Assembly: GCA_001683735.1 (NCBI GenBank) | Contig: LUGG01000032.1 | Location: 248,001 to 312,000, forward strand | From: Grifola frondosa | Taxonomy: Eukaryota; Basidiomycota; Agaricomycetes; Polyporales; Grifolaceae | Length of the DNA: 64,000 bases | Reading direction: 5' to 3' | Shown here: in pieces, positions 23,300-36,779 of the stretch | Numbering within the stretch: the first letter of the stretch is position 1 | How the letters are laid out: each line of letters starts with the position of its first letter | Program-made: the position numbers and the translations under genes | Notes under the pieces: model-generated | Told to the model about the DNA's origin: nothing | Databases searched by the model: none | Seen by the model: the letters and a program-made list of their open reading frames with translations, nothing else

Positions 23300-24329
23300 T
23301 CAAAAGCCCCAGTGATGTAGAACGTGCTGGAGAGATGTTTCAAACTGAATTTGGAACACCAATGGAAATGCAGTGCGCGACTCACAAGGGGTGGATAGGT
23401 CTCTCTCGCACTTCTTTCCGCGGCTTTTGTATGTGCGCGCAGTGTCCTTTGTAACCCAGGCGGGGCTCTCCTGCAGACAAAAATGTGAAGCACATATTCT
23501 TAAGGCTCGGATGAGGACACCCTTCTGAACGGGAATCCACTCTAACGCCGGCGTGTGGATCCAAATTTGCATCAGGTGGTGGTCGTGGATGTGGAGGAAC
23601 AATTCACCAGGATGTGCCAGAACAGCCAATGGCTTGTCCAAGGGATGCTTGTCGTCAGAGAGAAACCATACGATTTTTTCACTTCGGCCTCGAATAGCAT
23701 GTTCATGTCTGGTAGCCCTGAGATAGATGTATCAGTACTTGAATCATGAGAAGAATTTTGGTGCTCACACTAGATTGGACACACTTGCAATAGAAGTGCG
23801 AATCACGACACTACGAATCAACTACTGAGCATAGGGTCAAATATGCGGGCTGAAGGCAGACCGTACTCTCGAGAAGGAGAAACAGTGGTAAGCCGCTCAG
23901 AGCTGATGCGTGATGAGAGTGGTGATGCATGTCGCGATGTGCGATGAACATTCTAGAAAGCAAATGAGGAATGATTATAACACATTTGAGATTACCTACT
24001 TCCATGTTTCGTATTCCCCGTGAATCGTGCTTGCGTGCGGGAGATGTAATAAAGGCATTACCATTGCTATGCAACGAAAGCCACGTTAACGTCAATGCCT
24101 TGATCCTGCAACTTTGGACCAACCTTGCATCGTAGGAACCGTGGAGATGGCGATGCCTGAGGATGACAGCGTTGGGTGCCAATGGAGGGCCTTCATCAGT
24201 CTCGAGAAGGAAAGCCGGGGATGAAGATGCCTTGATTTTAAAAGTAACCGGAGACTTTGGCTCAATCATAGCGACTTGAAGTGTTGGGAGTAGACACTCG
24301 TTAAACTTTATACCAACATTCATCAGCAA
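23300..24329 (-). other. Coding-like minus-strand segments, unassigned
   Basis: Frames that look like protein occur in the order 24329-24000 (SPVTFKIKASSSPAFLLETD, then ALTLTWLSLHSN, ending at a GTAATC donor) and 23720-23300 (LPDMNMLFEAEVKKSYGF, then after a 1-base shift HPGELFLHIHDHHLMQIWIH and LEWIPVQKGVLIRAL). The composition and the splice-like borders suggest a decayed or misread gene. I do not recognise the family. Confidence 0.25.
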
Positions 24330-24543
24330 AATGCGGATATGTCTAATTTCATCTTAAATTGTCTGAATATATCTGAGACATCTTAAATTAAGATCAGTGA
24401 GATATACAGAGCTGCCAGACAATCAAGACAGTTCAGACGAAAAATTATTAGACAATCTCAGAGTATTAAGAGACCTCAAAGAGCACTCATAGCGGCCGAA
24501 CCAAGCATCCGCGAACCGATCCCCCCAGCCCGTTAGGCCTGCC

Positions 24544-24756
24544 TGATGCCACGCAGGGCAGGCCGCAGACCTCAACCGGTACGTCATCGCTGCGGGCAAC
24601 TTTAACAGCATCCCGGGCATGCTCCCCATGTCCCTCATCGTGGACCACGCAGGGCTGACAGATGCGTGGGCCGCTGTCCGCGTGTGCAGGGCCCCCGTGG
24701 ATGCGATCCGCACGTTCGCGTGGACGGCGGACTCTTCGCGAACTCCTAGGCATTCA
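24544..24756 (+). pseudogene. Fragment of an ISC1-type inositol phosphosphingolipid phospholipase C
   Basis: The frame beginning near 24570 reads LNRYVIAAGNFNSIPGMLPM, then SLIVDHAGLTDAW. This matches the region of Isc1 / neutral sphingomyelinases around the G-D-F-N-S-x-P motif of the endonuclease/exonuclease/phosphatase fold. These membrane enzymes hydrolyse inositol phosphosphingolipids to ceramide. Only about 70 residues remain and a TGA follows at about 24746. The motif reads GNFN here, so the metal-binding and catalytic Asp of GDFN is replaced by Asn. It is a dead fragment. Confidence 0.55.
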
Positions 24757-25661
24757 TGAGCCAGTGCGACTTGTGGTTGTCGGGTCCCTGGCCACTGCCC
24801 TTCGTGAACAGCTGCACGGGATGGTGAGTGCGGGGCGGGGTAGGAGAACCGGGGACATACATGCATGTTCAACGTGGTGAGCTTATTTTCTTTTTGATGT
24901 GTGCAGAGACAGGCTGACATATTGCAGGACTCCATTTATGGCCCCATTCGGTGCGTATGTGCTCTGGCGGACGAGCTACCTGCTATAATCAATGTTGTTC
25001 CATTTACAGGTTGCCATCTCCACAGACAATGTATTTGCAGGCTGGTAAGCCACTCTTCATCGTGTACTGTTTCGGGGCGCTGACGCTGATGACACCTGCA
25101 GGGGATGTGGAAGAATGGGACGCTGTACACACTGATGTTGTGCTCGGGCGTGTTGACGGTCATCGCACTCTCGTCCATCAAGCAACACCGACAGAACATC
25201 CGTCTCTTCATCTCCTACCCTCATCTCCATCATTTTTCGTCTAACTGCTGAATTTTCTTCTCAATCTTCTTTTCGTCTTAGTCAGTCTTGTGCTTCTGTC
25301 TGATCTCAGCTATATTTTGTAAATTAATAGCTATGTTTCTTTTCAATCAATTTCATATGGGCATCTTCTGCACTCTGGATGGTTCCGGATTTTGCTGATG
25401 TTGCTGAAATGCACATGATGAAGGACATCGCCGGCGATTGTTACACGGGCAAAGCAGATGTTATATGTAAATGAACTTAGGGTATCTGCAGAAATTCGCG
25501 TAGTTCCGACCTGATTCTCTCGATAACCCAATCTCGAATACGACCTTCAATATCTACCAGTGTGTACTGGATCCTGATAGCGATGTCGAGTAACTTGTTT
25601 CCCAGTATAGTTAACGCAGACCAGAGACAACGCAGCTACTAATGTTTTAATATGACTAGCG
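24757..25661. other. Stretch without a supported gene
   Basis: A plus-strand frame at about 25102-25245 reads MWKNGTLYTLMLCSGVLTVI and could be one exon of a seven-helix fungal membrane protein, but no neighbouring exons fit. Nothing else stands out. Confidence 0.3.
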
Positions 25662-27317
25662 TCAACGTGGCGGTGGCGAAGCACATACCGAATAGACCAT
25701 AACTCTTGCTACTGTGATCCATGATATTGCTGAACCTGCGATATATATTCCCCATATAATAGAAATGAAGGCCGCAATGACTGATGATACTATAACGCTT
25801 CGATCTCTCCGTCGGAGTAGAGGGTTTGACTAAGCAAAATCAGTTTAATTAACACCAGTGCAAGAAGCTTGGCGACTCACGGTTACGGCATGCAATGCAC
25901 CTACAACAACATCACCCAAGTCGTCGTCCCTGTGTATACGAGCTAACAACTCGCAACTTAGAATTCAGAGCAATAGTGTACACGGATTATGCTCACCAAT
26001 TTTCGCACGCCATATCTTCAGATAAGCTCCCTGCCCCCTTCCGGCAGATGCGGTTGCAATCAAGCTCAAGTTTTCATGCTGAAATGTCTACGAGAATTTG
26101 ATCAGGAAAAATTCATGCCGCATCGTCTAATGACTCACATCTATCGCTTGAATTATATCATCTGTGACCTTGATCAGAGTAGGTTGCTTATAAGAATTAA
26201 TACAACGCACTGTTATGACCGAGCAGTTGAAAGTACTCTCCAGTTGCTGCTTCCCATATACAAATGTCTCCTGTAGTCGTGCCACAAACCACGGCTTGTC
26301 CTTCATGTAAATACGCGACCTGTAATATATGTTTGGTCTGAGGAAGGACATCGAATTTATAATGATATTTCGGTATCGGCTTCTTGGACGGTACCACGGA
26401 ATATGCATATATGCCGTCTACAAGATTGTGGGTGATAATATTATGTCCATCGATACTCAATGCCGAAGAACCTCTGAATTGAAAACAAAAGATTCAGCGC
26501 AATTCAAATATCATTATAAACCCAACTCACATATGTGGAGTATCGCAAGGCGGCAGAATTGTCCACAGTTGCGAGCGAGTTTCAATATGCCAACATCTAG
26601 GTTTAATATGGGTACCGTGCTTAACAGTAATGATAACACGATCTTACACGATTCCATGTGCTAAGTAAGACACAATGAGATTTGTTCCATTCTTGAAAAA
26701 GTGCAACTTGACTGCTCGCAACCTTTGATCGATTTCTGGTTTGAAATACTTGAGCATCGGTGGAGTAGGAATCTTGACATCGCCAGCATATTCGTCTAAT
26801 AATATTGAGCCCATAATAAAGAACGAAGGTAATGACGAATGAACTTACGTTGTTCTTGCTCACGCGTTATGTGGACCTCGGACCCGATACCAATAGCCAG
26901 ACACATAGTCGTGATATCATAGTCGAGACAATATATAGTGCCACGGACTCCAAGATGTATCTCATACTGTTCAATGCCTATCTGTAGGAAAAATCAATGC
27001 GACGCCACCGAAGCATACAAATAGCGCACCGGGGTAAAGTCATGAAATTGAAACAGATCGCCATTTTGACAACCAACCAAGATGGTATTGGAGACTTTAG
27101 GATGCCATAGGACACAGTCCACAGGACTCTCGAACAGCAGTGTATAGAGAAGGGCGCCATCGAACAAACTCCAGATCATAAGTGCATTGTCGTCACCTCC
27201 ACTCGCTACGTAATTGCCATCAGGAGAAAAACAGACACAGTTGATAGTCGCACTATGCCCTGAAGTTAATGTGAGTGTTTGAACGTATGCAGTCGGATGC
27301 AATTCTTCCACTGTCAT
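25662..27317 (-). CDS. WD40-repeat protein with C-terminal membrane helix
   Basis: Nine exons with clean GT-AG borders read without a break: 27317-27030, 26981-26849, 26795-26648, 26596-26531, 26473-26211, 26161-26139, 26087-25997, 25900-25881 and 25829 onward. They give about 391 residues before the last uncertain codons (a stop at 25662 if the final donor is ignored). WD repeats are clear: [20 protein letters not shown] with [32 protein letters not shown], and [22 protein letters not shown]40 propellers are protein-binding platforms. The last exon encodes a hydrophobic helix ([16 protein letters not shown], about residues 356-376), so the propeller is probably tethered to a membrane. The start is the first ATG before the first repeat. 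Its paralogue at 62354 has the same exon pattern. Partners and function are unknown. Confidence 0.8.
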
Positions 27318-28117
27318 TGTGGAGTGTAATTGAAAGGTAATTGGAAGAATTCATAAGATAGGTCAATTGCGCATTACTCAAGACGAAATCACTGTTGAAA
27401 TGAAAATGGCATGCTTCCATCAAACCGTCTGAACGAGAATTCCGTTACCATATCACGATCGTGGACGTTACGGGTACTCCATGCGACCAACGGACGGAAC
27501 TATTCTACTCACAATTTGATATGGATGAATTTTGTCGGCAACTCTGCGCTGAAACCAACGACGCGGTACTTTGAATCCTGGAAGTCTGATTCTGCCTGGT
27601 TGAGAATCAGTAACAGCTAAACTGGCATGATTACCATTAGTTCGGGTCAAATCCATATTTTAGCCCGAAAATAGATTGTGACTTAGGGTCAGCCAAAACC
27701 TCCAGGTTCCACATTTCGGACCTGTTCTGACTAGATAAATCATCTCCACCGCCTGATGCCAAAGATATCATGTTGCTCTTCACATGGTACCGGTGCGATA
27801 AGCGGATGACTCCTTACCGCAAGGTGTTTAGACACCATATCTCTAGATCTCTGTAATCTAAACAACCGAGAATCCATGGAGCGACCTATATGGCACTTTG
27901 CACCGAGCGACCACTACGGAGATCTGTAGATTTGGAGGGAAATTCTGGACTGAAAGCTTAAGCGCCCACATCGATCGCCTATCACATCGCACGATCAGTC
28001 ATGCAACTCCGGCCTACTTAGCAAGCCACATTCAAGCCCGAACAATTCAGAAATTTGTCTAAATTTGTGGAGGAAGTCATCCGGCCGGATTCCTGAGTCA
28101 GTGTAATTTGTCATGGT
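27318..28117. other. Intergenic stretch between divergent genes
   Basis: This is the shared upstream region of the minus-strand WD40 gene and the plus-strand gene at 28118. A minus-strand frame at 27656-27515 (RIRLPGFKVPRRWFQRRVAD, then a GTGAGT donor) looks like a first exon but has no continuation that I can find. Confidence 0.35.
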
Positions 28118-29342
28118 ATGAGTGTTGTCGCTGATTGCTTCGAGGCGTTGACTATTGAACCACTGTCCTCTACCTTGTCATTCAACGTCAGATTGCAGTC
28201 AAAGTCAGAAGGTATGCACACTGTCTGGAATGCAGTTTGGCAGAACTTTGATGTCATACTAGAAATGCACTTGATGAGCCGCTTTGTTACTGTATATCTG
28301 CTCTCTTTCACTGTTGCGAATGGGTTGGACACTCAAGTAGTAGACCCACCTGTTTATCGCCCAAGCTTGACGCGTCAGCTGCATACGTTCATCTTGCAGG
28401 CAGAGACCAGTGCTCTTTGTTTGGTTCCTATCACCTCAGTGCAGTTTTTGAACTGTGCACCGTTCCAGGAGGCACGAAGCCTTGAGCGACCACTCGATTA
28501 TCTCGCGATCCTCGATGCACATCTCTCGTGGTCTAATGCCATGGCCATCCAGCATACGAGGTTGGCCGACACAATCCTTTCTATGAATTTATTGGCCGAT
28601 TCGGCGCACATGCTGCTCCTTGACAATCGGTTCCCCCATGAGTCAAATCTGCACTTCAGTCGCTCACTGTCCGCAGTAAAAATGAAAGCTAGAGATATTG
28701 TTCATAGTATGTTGATCTTCGGAAGCAATTTAGAAGCAGTCCTGCATACGTGAGTCCACGTTTAAATGTTGTATGGCTAATTTATGAATTCAAAATATCA
28801 GTATGAACTCCGTACAGCACATTCTGTTGCGTGGTGTAGAAGCCTGGTCATCGCCTGCACTGGTTTCCCTCACACGTCCGGATACGGCCAGCATGCTTGC
28901 TTCTATTTTTCAAATAGTTGCGGCACTGGCTGAAATTTCAGTGGTTCATCTCGACAACGACGTGGATCTCCTCCTTTCTTCCTTCGTCTCTCTTCCAACC
29001 TATCTTTCTGCTTTGCAGAAATCCGAGCCCTACCACGCATGCGCCGCTCGTGCCACTTCCAAGGATATCTGTTTGGATATTATCGCCGTTTCAGTTCTAG
29101 GATTGACAGAAGCAGAGTCTGGCCTTGGATTTGTTGTTGATGTGATGAGAGGCTTATCTGAGTTCCGAGAGGTGCTAGACCGTGCGCAGATCATTCTATC
29201 TGGAGATCTCGACATGCGTGCACACATTGGCGTGGAATCATTGGTGGAATGCATGGGGAGTGGAGTCGAACAGATGGATGGTTATGTTATGAAGATGCGG
29301 GAGGTCAGCGCACAACTCCGCCGTAGTCTTAGTCGAACGTGA
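28118..29342 (+). CDS. Unknown, mostly helical protein
   Basis: Two exons, 28118-28749 and 28802-29342, joined over a 52-nt intron in phase 2, encode about 390 residues without a break. The sequence begins MSVVADCFEALTIEPLSSTL and is rich in Leu, Ala and Ser in amphipathic patterns (for example TILSMNLLADSAHMLLLDNR and FVVDVMRGLSEFREVLDRAQ), so it should be largely alpha-helical. There is no signal peptide or membrane segment. I do not recognise the family. Over 200 codons are open in each exon and the splice sites are good, so it is probably a real, intact gene. It lies tail to tail with the short minus-strand frame at 29454-29825. Confidence 0.6.
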
Positions 29343-29453
29343 GGTGTTGGAGGCGAAAGTAATGCGAAGATTCATTGTTCTATCGTTCATATGGATTTAG
29401 CCTGTTCTCTTTCATCTTCCCTGCCGTCAATGAATCCATACCAGCATACCATC

Positions 29454-29825
29454 TTACGTGTCTTGCTCAAGATCCTCAAGACATAACCATCTAAGGTCAT
29501 CAGACATGACGAGATCAGTCTTCGGTAAGGGACTTAGGCCAGTGAAATTGCCTTGAACGATATGTTTTACGGTCATTTCACAGTATATTTGGTCACCATA
29601 AACGGTCAAAGAAGCAGATAGACTATCTGATACTATAAATGGCTCCGTCGCTTTGGCTTGTACCCCACCTCCCTGATGATTGAACATTGGAAGAAGATCT
29701 GAGGTAGACTGGATGAACATCAGCGTCACGGGTGCAGAGGTGGAGCAACTACGTACTGATGAAGTGATTATTACTAAGAGGAGGCATCTAGTGAATGCAA
29801 TCACTTGCAGAAGACTCATCTGCAT
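29454..29825 (-). CDS. Short possible secreted protein
   Basis: An open frame of 123 codons starts with a hydrophobic leader (SLLQVIAFTRCLLLVIITSS) followed by a polar, Ser/Thr-rich part. This would fit a small secreted protein, but a frame of this length is not improbable by chance, and upstream frames on the same strand to about 30160 might be further exons. No family is recognised. Confidence 0.25.
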   Translation of the reverse strand: MQMSLLQVIAFTRCLLLVIITSSVRSCSTSAPVTLMFIQSTSDLLPMFNHQGGGVQAKATEPFIVSDSLSASLTVYGDQIYCEMTVKHIVQGNFTGLSPLPKTDLVMSDDLRWLCLEDLEQDT

Positions 29826-30320
29826 TGGTCATTATGAGTCGCGAACGTCAGAAGACACAGGAGGCACTCACGAATTTGGGAAGTGCTCCATCCGTATGAT
29901 CCCGAGCATATGCAGTTATATAGTGAACAGCAACTGGAACATCGCCTGCCAACACTAACATGCTCACATAATTCGAAGCGCATAACGATCATGGGGTCCA
30001 AGCTTTTCTCCATGTGCGATGGGGATCGTGAGTGAAATCCAACTGATCCCAATGAGGCTGCCTGCAGAGAAAACAATTGGATGGCCATGACGGCCATGAA
30101 ACGAGGGGTAAAGCAAAAATTCAGATCAATAGTGCGTATCCAAAAGTCTAGGATCGGCACTCAGCTGACATGTCCGTGGCATGTGTCGCCCATTACTTGG
30201 ATCCGATGTGGCCGTTTGATGTCCCTTTGAGCGACAGCATCCTTGGCACAACTAAAAAATCAGTGGTTGAGGGCTTTTGTGTGTAAGTAGAGAGGTGGAT
30301 GTAGATGGTGGAGAACCTGG

Positions 30321-30891
30321 TTAAATCGTACATGATCTTGACACCGTGACCGACATACCTATCACACCAACGTGGCCAAGGAGTCCATTGTCACGCATCA
30401 CCGACGCGAGCAACGCCCTGCACGTCAGCATCACGAGGGATGGAGATCTTGCGAGCCTGCGAGTCTTATGTAGTAGTGTATCCACGGCATCCGACTCATC
30501 CGACTCGCCCTCAGATGAGGAAGCGGAACCAGATATCGAGTCTTCCAAACCTGTGAGCCAAGTCAGTCATCGGGATTGCAAGGCGCAACCTTCAGCATAC
30601 CATCCACTAACTGAGCAAACTGGGATTCAGCAACAGAGGTGCCGCCATTAAGACGCATCTTGACGTTGTATCGATGTCAATCAGAATGGAAATGGACTCG
30701 TTGTTCCTCAACATCAACGAAAGTTACATCCAAGCATATATTGCAAGTGCGTGCGCCGGTCAACACAGACGGCGCTGGAATAGGCGACCCAGATCGAGGA
30801 GGCGAAGGTGTTTGGTTGACGATATTACGGGGACTAGCGTATCTAGCAGCTCTCGAGGAAGAGAAAAGACATGGTATTGAGAAGATGACAT
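30321..30891 (-). pseudogene. N-terminal fragment of a Vms1/ANKZF1-like protein
   Basis: Vms1/ANKZF1 releases stalled peptidyl-tRNA chains on 60S ribosomes in ribosome-associated quality control. The reading starts at 30891 with MSSSQYHVFSLPRELLDTLV. One base is lost in the C run at 30829-30832, then NQTPSPPRSGSPIPAPSVL leads into the zinc-finger segment TCNICLDVTFVDVEEQRVHF. The conserved HFxSDWHRYNVK is present, but the Trp codon is TGA (30677-30679). After NVKMRLNGGTSVAESQFAQL an intron of about 50 nt joins LEDSISGSASSSEGESDESD. The sequence diverges soon after and ends at 30321. The VLRF1 catalytic domain and ankyrin repeats are missing. Frameshift, nonsense codon and truncation make it a clear pseudogene. 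Confidence 0.7.
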
Positions 30892-31506
30892 CAGAATAGG
30901 TACAATGGTGTAGTATGCCGATAGTAAAGGTATGATGATGTCCTTATACGTGTAAAAAGGTTCAACGTGCAGTATCGGGACAGATGCTTGACTCACCGAG
31001 CAAATTGACGGCCTGATGACTCGCAACCGCAACCGGCATATGCTACAGATGGCAAAGGCCAGCACTACAGAGCCGTATAGCCTTGATCAGATTCTCCACA
31101 CGTCAGTCAAAGTGTAGTCTGAGAGCAGTTAGTTTTGAGAAGTTCACCCACAGATATTCCCGACGACGCCGACGAGAACCAAGCTTCAAGTTGCAGGCTA
31201 TTACTGTAGCGCTCGAAGCAAGATCAGCCACATGACAAACAAGACCAAGCACGTCATTGGTGGCATTTTATTGAGACGCGTCTCAGCCTTCCGCCGCTGG
31301 CTTCCGCTCTGTTGCAAGTTGACGTCGCTCAAATATCATTCCTTCCTTTTTGCCGCATTTGAGCTCCATTTCGGCGAAAGAAATGGAAACCACATCTCCG
31401 TCGTCCAAAGAGAACGTGCCTTTGCATGATGGGTGCATTATAGTTTTTCCTCAAGCTCGAACGCTTCGTTATTGACGCGAATCGCTTCCTATAGTAGCGT
31501 AAAAGA

Positions 31507-34500
31507 GACTTATAAACCCGACGTAGACGCACAGCCAGCTCCAGAACGACGAAAGCTTGGACCGCCTGGACCGTCATTTTCCAGCTCGCAGCCCGCCCAA
31601 TCGTCATTTCCAGATGTTCTAGCACGATTGAAAGAAGATGCTGGCGAGGCGAAGGGTATGTTCAGACTTTATCATGGATATTCAGAATCGATGTTGAGAA
31701 TGATATTTAGATGCCAAAGGTGGTGCCGACTGTTGTGCCCGACCTCCACTTCCTTCGATTGACGAGAAAAAGGATACGATTAGTGAGCATTTCCTAAGGA
31801 CTATAATTTCCTATTTAACGTGTTTCTATAGTATTTCAGCAGATTGATGTAGAGGACAGCGTTGACTATAATGGTGGACAGACTCTGAGAATGTTCGGCG
31901 TAACGGAGGTGGCTATCGGCCTGTATATACTCACATTCACTCTTTTGCTGATACGTAGATCTTCAGGCAGGCAACAGTGTATTAGTCCATATCACTGACT
32001 TCCTTCCTTACTTTACCATTCCTCTCCCTCGAGGATTCGCAAACAGCGATATTTTCCATTTCCTAGACTACCTCAATGTAAGCAGATCTTTTCCTCTGTT
32101 AATTGGATACAGCTATAAGCTCATTCTCCGATGTATAGACCCTTGGTAATGGCACAGTGAGAAACGTAGAGATGGTTAAGAAACGTAGTCTTTGGGGATA
32201 TAAGGGTGATGACTGGGTGGCGTTCCTCAAAATTGTGCTTTGTGACCAAAGATCTCTTCCAAAGATCCGAGATGAGTACCGTTCTTTCTCATAGGTTGTG
32301 TGCGATTCTGATAGCTTTTGGCCGTTATTCACGTGTCTTCGAGAAAGGCGAATGCCGTTTCACAGACATATTCCCAGACATAGTTCCCACTTATGAGAGC
32401 AACATTGCATACACATTACGCTTCATCATCGACACGCGGGTCAGTCAGAAATGTGTCTGTGTGTCTATAAATTTCTCCTTATCCGTTCACACAGGTTGTG
32501 GGAATGAACTGGATCGAGGTTCCCGCTGGCAAATGTAAGATCATCAGGGACAAAAAGCGATCTCGCTGTCAGCTCCAGATCAGTGTCAAGTAAGCAGTCA
32601 TCTATAATTGAAGAAAGGTCGCTGTGGATGATCGTCACTTTAGATGGGATCAATTCATATCACACGCTCCTGAAGGGGCATGGTCCAAGATTGCCCCATT
32701 ACGAATACTCAGCTTCGATATCGAGTGCGCGGGTCGCAAAGGCATTTTCCTGGAGGCTAATATCGACCCCGTCATCAAAATTGCTAATATGGTGACCCGT
32801 CAAGGTTGGTTTCTCCATCCGATATACCTTAGAATCCTTCTCACAGGTTCTGTCGCCATGTTAGGTGAAAGCAAGCCTTTCGTTCGGAACATCTTTACGC
32901 TCAACACCTGCTCCCACATTGTTGGCTCTCAAGTTTTGTCTTTCCATGGTGAGGCAGAGCTTCTGGAGCGTTGGCGAGATTTCGTCGCGGAAGTGTATCC
33001 TGACGTTATCATCGGTTACAACATTTCCAACTTCGACTTCCCCTATCTCATGGATCGCGCAAAGGCACTCAAGGCGAACAATTTTCCCCTTCTCGGGAGA
33101 ATGATCAGTAAGATGTTCTCCATGATCTGTGTCGTAGCACCTGGCTCACACGATCATTACATGCATCAAGGCACAGGTTAAGGACACACACTTCTCTTCG
33201 AAAGCCTTTGGTCAGCGTGACTCGAAAGAGACCGCTCTGGAGGGGCGACTGCAGTATATGCAACAGAGTACAAGCTCAGAAGCTATACCCTGAAAGCGGT
33301 CTGTGCTCAGTTTTTAGGAGAACAGAAGGAAGACGTGCATCATTCCGTCATCACGGAGCTTCAGAGTGGCACTCCAGAATCGAAAAGACGTCTTGCGGTG
33401 TACTGTCTTAAGGTCGGTATCCGGACCTATCATTAAGTGCTGAGCTGACTCAATTTGAGTAGGATGCATATCTACCTGAACGATTATTGGACAAGTTGAT
33501 GTGTTTCACGAATTACACGGAGATGGTGCGTGTAACAGGAGTACCCTTCAACTACTTGCTAGCTCAAGGGCAATCGATCAAAGTTTTGTCGCAACTCTTC
33601 CCTAAGGCTAACGATGACGGCTACATTGTTCCGGCTCTGAAAGGAGAAGGTGCAATGCCTATATATCTTGTTGTTCATCGATCTCAACTGCTCATCTATA
33701 GGTTCGGATGAATAATATGAGGGTACTACCGTCATAGAACCGAAGAAGGGATATTACGATGTTCCGATCGCTACTCTTGATTTCAGCTCCTTTGATGGCA
33801 CGTAACCTGTGCTATACAACATTGCTCGACAAGAGTACCATCGACCGCCTTAACCTCATTAAAGACATAGATTACATCCAGTGCCCCAACAATGGTGCGG
33901 TTGTGCTCCGTCTCAATGTAGTGAGATTTGGCTGACATTTATCTCATAGATTTCTTCGTAAAGTCTTCCCAGCGCAAAGGACTGTTGCCCGCTATCCTGG
34001 AAGATCTGATCGGTGCTCGCAAGCATGCAAAGGCGGACTTGAAGAAGAAAACCGACCCATTCAAGCGTGCCGTGCTTGGCGGCCGGCAGCTTGCGCTGAA
34101 GGTCTTCACAGTTCGATCTATCGTTATCACAAGTTTTATTGACCTGTTAACAGATTATCGCGAACTCTATGTATAGTTTTACCGGTGCAATGATTGGCAA
34201 ATTGCCTTGCTTGCCTATTTCGTCTAGTGTCACAGCATATGGCAGACAAATGATCGAGAAGACCAAACAGGCGTGTCATAATTTTTCACGTGCTCAGCTC
34301 TGCTTTGACTCTATGATCCCATATATGAAGGAGGTAGAAGCTGAATATTGTGTCGCCAACGGCCATAGTCACGACGTGCAGGTCATCTACGGTGATACTG
34401 ATTCCGTAACGGTCAGATTTGGCCTGACAGACCTTCCAGCTGTCATGGCTCTTGGTCAGTATTCAGCTCTGTCTGTTCTTCGGCGACTGAAATTGCTCTC

Positions 34501-34562
34501 TGGTGTGACACAGGCAGTCAAGCTGCAGACTTCGTCACGGTGAAATTTGTAAAGCTGACAGG
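31507..34562 (+). pseudogene. POL3: DNA polymerase delta catalytic subunit, decayed and truncated
   Basis: A family-B polymerase gene with at least ten introns is recognisable from SFPDVLARLKEDAGEAK (about 31610) to [11 protein letters not shown] (34550). Exonuclease motifs are seen: Exo I FDIECAG (about 32720), Exo [12 protein letters not shown] (33027), Exo III AVYCLKDAYLP. Of the polymerase motifs, C (YGDTDS, 34391) is intact and B reads ANSMYSFTG. Motif A, normally DFSSLYPSI, is destroyed by a small deletion at about 33785-33796. Further lesions are a missing LDVLQ and a frameshift near 33261, and a TAA at 33713-33715 in place of a Gln codon. The thumb and C-terminal cysteine modules are absent. 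This copy cannot encode a working replicative polymerase. Introns are retained, so it is not a retrocopy; an intact POL3 must exist elsewhere in the genome. Confidence 0.85.
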
Positions 34563-35110
34563 GAGGCGTTCGTCATCATCATGCTCGTATGTCCTCCATC
34601 TTCTCCCCCGCGCAGGCATGCTGAGCTTGTCATGACCACAGACTCTTGGCATTGTGGACTTCCCGTACTTCGGTGTCTCCAGCACCGCAACAAAAACATC
34701 ACCGGACTTGCTCGCTAGCTCCATCAACATCAACTCATTGCTTTACCGCTATGTCCAAATGGACCGCCAATGGCACTAGCACTAGCATGTCCGAAGCATC
34801 CGTGAGTCCGCGAGCAACTCCGCGGTCTCAGCTCGTCTGCCCTCTTTCGGTGTCGACTCGCCTGTCTCCAGTGTCTATGTTCAGGCACGGGCTTGAAGCG
34901 TGTGGATGCCCGTGAAAGAGTATTTCAAGCTAAAGTAGTAGTCTGTAGGTTATTTTGCAATATATTTTGATGTTGTTCATTTTGTATGAGATGTATTGAG
35001 CTACAGTATGAAAACTACAACGAACTATGTCATATTCATATAGAGGAATAGTGTCAGCTATCTTTGGCTATGTCGCACTATGTAGACACTGCTTATAACT
35101 ATGTAGTTGA
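34563..35110. other. Junction after the POL3 copy, no clear gene
   Basis: POL3 homology stops abruptly at about 34560. The next 300 bases hold a protein-like frame (LGIVDFPYFGVSSTATKTSP) of unknown origin that stops after about 50 codons. The rest is AT-rich. Confidence 0.3.

Positions 35111-36779
<1,669 letters not shown>

Noticed and set aside
22693..23493. Minus-strand open frame of 266 codons
   Set aside because: It crosses a sharp change in base composition, lacks any motif, and another frame on the same strand looks more protein-like over part of it.
25102..25245. Possible exon of a seven-helix fungal membrane protein (WKNGTLYTLML)
   Set aside because: The resemblance rests on one short hydrophobic phrase and no flanking exons could be found.
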